NCBI GenBank assembly: GCA_018673255.1
Contig: JABHDC010000085.1
Coordinates: 1-6,231, forward strand
DNA: 6,231 nt
Origin: Gemmatimonadota bacterium
GTDB lineage: Bacteria; Latescibacterota; UBA2968; UBA8231
Reading direction: 5' to 3'
The translations under genes were made by a program, and so were the position numbers. Shown here piece by piece: positions 4,012 to 6,231 of this stretch. The number at the start of each line of letters is the position of its first letter. Position 1 is the stretch's first letter. The notes below the pieces were generated by a model, which saw only the letters and a list, made by a program, of their open reading frames with translations, was not told the origin of the DNA and did not search any database.

Positions 4012-6231
4012 ATGTTGAAGTGGAATCGGCCCGTCATTCTCCTGCTGGCCCTGTCCACGGCCATCGCCCTTGCACCGGCCTCTGCGGGTGTGAATGAGGG
4101 TTTCACCGTAACTGTCGGCGGCCCTGAGCGACTCGAGAACCCGGAGATCGGCCAACCCATCGTGATTCCTGTAAGAGTCGCTGGCCTGTCCCAGATCAAA
4201 GGGAGCCTCGTCACCGCCCACTACAATCCGAACATCATTTCTTTTGTCTCCTTCGATGCGGGCAACCTTGCGCCAGGGTCGCAGCCGCTTTCTGGTCAGC
4301 CTGTCGAGGCTGGCAACGGTTTCGTGCGACTCGAGGCTGGTTCGACCTTGTTGGGCTCTGACCTCATTCAGGAAGCCGAGGGTGGCATCTTGGGCGCATT
4401 CACTTTCGAGGTGATTGCAGAGGTCCCTGAGACGGGTTCGGCCATCTCGATCGTGCGCGTAGAAGTCAATACGTCCGGTCTGGAAGATGGCCGTGACGTT
4501 CTCGACTTTCCCCCGGGTCGTCGAGGCGTTTCCCTCGTACGCACCTTCGCGAATCCGATCCTCGATGTCGAGGTCATCCGGAAGTTCAATGGCGCTGTTT
4601 TCGTCTGGAAGACACGGCTGCCTGGCTTCAATGACGTCGCTCGAGTACGGCTCCGAGGCTCCTCCGATACCTTGCGCCAGTCCTTCAATCGCGTGAATGA
4701 GCGCTTCAACGACAGGACGTTCGAGGCCCTGGATTTCATCCGGCAGCAGGGCATCGACCTTGTACAGGTCTCTGATGACGAACTCGTGGATATTCTGCGG
4801 GATGGCCTGTCGCTGCCAGCGATTTTTCCGAACAGCCAGATCAGAGACTTGATTGGATCTCTGCGACTCCTCGAGGAGACACTGCGAACCCGCAGACACA
4901 TCGTGCAGATGGGCGGTCTCGAGCCGCTGACGGAATATGAGTTCGAGTTGTTCTCTCTGTCTCAAGACGAACGCAAGAGCAACACATTCCGGGGATTCTT
5001 TACGACGCGTGGCGCACCTGACTTGCGCCCCTTGTTCCTCAGCGATTTTGACATCCAGGCGGGGCCATCCGGTGCCCTGCTCGGCTTCTCATCAAATCGA
5101 CCTGTAGCGACCAGCTACAGCCTGGTCGATGTGGCGACAACACAGGAAGTCGCATCGGGCACGATCAATGAAGACGGTGAGCAGCGCACGAGAATTGAAC
5201 TAGCGGATCTGATCCCTGGTACCGAATACGAGATCACGATCACGGGCGATCTGCTCAATGTTGCCGACCTGGTAGAGTCTGGCCTCTCGGCTGACCAGGC
5301 GACCGTCACCATTTCCCGACGCTTCCACACCAGGTTGCTGGCGCGTCGACTGCGGATCGTCAAACCTCCGGTGAAGATCGTTGGCTCAGATCGAGCCAGC
5401 ATCGTCTTCGAACTCAACCAACCGGCCGAGGCAACGGTGGACTACGGCCTGCTTGACGAGGAACGCGAGCCCGCCGCCACGGACTGCCTCTACACATGGC
5501 AGCAGGAATCGGGAGGCAGCGCCAAGCAACACCATCTGACGCTGTCCAATCTGGATCCCAGCACGCTGGTTCGTTACAAAATCACCCTCGTCAATGCAGA
5601 AGGCGACACGCTCTCCACAGACCCGCGGGGAAACTTCCAGTGGAGCAGGGACCTGAGATTCCGCACCTCCGCCGCGGCAGACACCCTGCCACCTTCAGTC
5701 ATCCTCGGTCCCGTCGTTGACGTGCGAGACGTGCTTGCCGTTGTGCGTTTCGCCACAGACGTCCCTACGGCGGCCACCGTTTTCATCGGCACAGATGGCG
5801 GTACATACAAGACAGAAGACGAGTTTGAGTTCTCCGATCTGACAAGTGATGGTGGGCGTCGGTTCTCCAACCGGCATTCAATCATCGTCGCCGGTCTCGA
5901 CGCGGGTGAGAACTATGCGTATCGGCTGGAGGTGGAGGCCACCAATGGCCAGGTGACGGTTCTGGAACCGACCCTTGGCTCCGCCAAGTCCGCCGGCGCC
6001 CTGCAGCCACCGGGTGGCGGCGGTTCGTTCACCACCAGCAACGATCCGGACACACAGTTCCCGGTGATTCTCTCCGGGCCCACAGTTTCCTCCAAGACAC
6101 ACGAAACAGCCATCGTCGAGTGGACGACAGATGAGCCCGCAGATTCAGAAGTCTCCTTTGGGGCTGAATCCCTCAACGATGAAGAAACGTCCGGCGTCAC
6201 CGAGACGAGTCACAAGATGACCCTGTCCGAC
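4012..6231 (+). CDS. large exported cohesin and fibronectin-III protein, N-terminal 740 residues
   Basis: The frame stays open to the window edge, so the C-terminus is missing. Residues 1-25 form a signal peptide (MLKWNR, a hydrophobic core, then PASA before G26). Residues 31-167 look like a cohesin fold: a GQPIVIPV strand, IKGSLVTAHYNPNIISF (cf. G-x-L-x-YDP), and GGILGAFTFEV followed by closing strands. Fn3-like domains follow: about 173-333, ending GLEPLTEYEF...FFTTR and interrupted by a mostly helical insert at 216-293; 339-441; 446-553; 560-676; and a fifth from 684, cut by the edge. Each carries the L-x-P-x-T/N-x-Y type turn or the terminal F-x-T seen in bacterial Fn3. A GGGG linker lies at 668-671. 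No catalytic motif or dockerin is seen. The role is probably surface or extracellular binding or scaffolding. Start supports: AGAGGT at 8 nt, the signal peptide and the promoter at 3914-3942. Confidence 0.9.
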   Translation, partial: MLKWNRPVILLLALSTAIALAPASAGVNEGFTVTVGGPERLENPEIGQPIVIPVRVAGLSQIKGSLVTAHYNPNIISFVSFDAGNLAPGSQPLSGQPVEAGNGFVRLEAGSTLLGSDLIQEAEGGILGAFTFEVIAEVPETGSAISIVRVEVNTSGLEDGRDVLDFPPGRRGVSLVRTFANPILDVEVIRKFNGAVFVWKTRLPGFNDVARVRLRGSSDTLRQSFNRVNERFNDRTFEALDFIRQQGIDLVQVSDDELVDILRDGLSLPAIFPNSQIRDLIGSLRLLEETLRTRRHIVQMGGLEPLTEYEFELFSLSQDERKSNTFRGFFTTRGAPDLRPLFLSDFDIQAGPSGALLGFSSNRPVATSYSLVDVATTQEVASGTINEDGEQRTRIELADLIPGTEYEITITGDLLNVADLVESGLSADQATVTISRRFHTRLLARRLRIVKPPVKIVGSDRASIVFELNQPAEATVDYGLLDEEREPAATDCLYTWQQESGGSAKQHHLTLSNLDPSTLVRYKITLVNAEGDTLSTDPRGNFQWSRDLRFRTSAAADTLPPSVILGPVVDVRDVLAVVRFATDVPTAATVFIGTDGGTYKTEDEFEFSDLTSDGGRRFSNRHSIIVAGLDAGENYAYRLEVEATNGQVTVLEPTLGSAKSAGALQPPGGGGSFTTSNDPDTQFPVILSGPTVSSKTHETAIVEWTTDEPADSEVSFGAESLNDEETSGVTETSHKMTLSD

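Noticed and set aside
3979..4965. A 328-codon open frame on the minus strand opposite the cohesin/Fn3 gene.
   Set aside because: The plus strand here has a promoter, ribosome binding site, signal peptide and recognisable domains. The minus frame shows low-complexity charged sequence with no domain.

Overview
The window comes from a bacterial chromosome. It holds the 5' end of a 16S rRNA gene, a complete aspartate carbamoyltransferase gene, a Gfo/Idh/MocA-type oxidoreductase, an exported HEAT-repeat protein, and the first 740 codons of a large exported cohesin/fibronectin-III protein. The 16S fragment carries the intact 27F site but departs from common bacterial sequence elsewhere, including two substitutions in the EUB338 probe site. 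This suggests a poorly sampled, probably uncultured lineage. Exported Fn3/cohesin and HEAT proteins, plus promoter -10 boxes resembling the Bacteroidetes TAnnTTTG element, make a member of the FCB group and its neighbours a reasonable guess. I cannot fix the phylum from this sequence.

Layout. 1-358: 16S rRNA 5' part, minus strand. 359-~600: the pre-rRNA leader, with a boxA-like antitermination element and four tetraloop-capped hairpins, behind a promoter at 605-635. 677-1453 (-): HEAT-repeat protein with signal peptide. 1633-2586 (-): oxidoreductase starting at GTG. 2623-2656: a strong intrinsic terminator. 2683-2790 (-): a 35-residue, extremely basic protein gene with an excellent ribosome binding site and apparently its own promoter. 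2844-3773 (-): pyrB. 3774-4011: divergent regulatory region. 4012-6231 (+): the cohesin/Fn3 protein, open at the window edge.

Everything left of about 3.8 kb is on the minus strand, and the only plus-strand gene diverges from pyrB. The genes do not form one obvious pathway. pyrB is housekeeping (pyrimidine synthesis) and stands without pyrI or pyrC in view. It is followed by the tiny basic gene and then a terminator, so those two may form one unit. The oxidoreductase and HEAT protein may be a second unit upstream of the rRNA operon, although a 179-bp gap separates them. Four candidate promoters share one layout: TTG at the start of the -35 box, a 17-bp spacer and a -10 box beginning TA. This makes them more believable together than singly.
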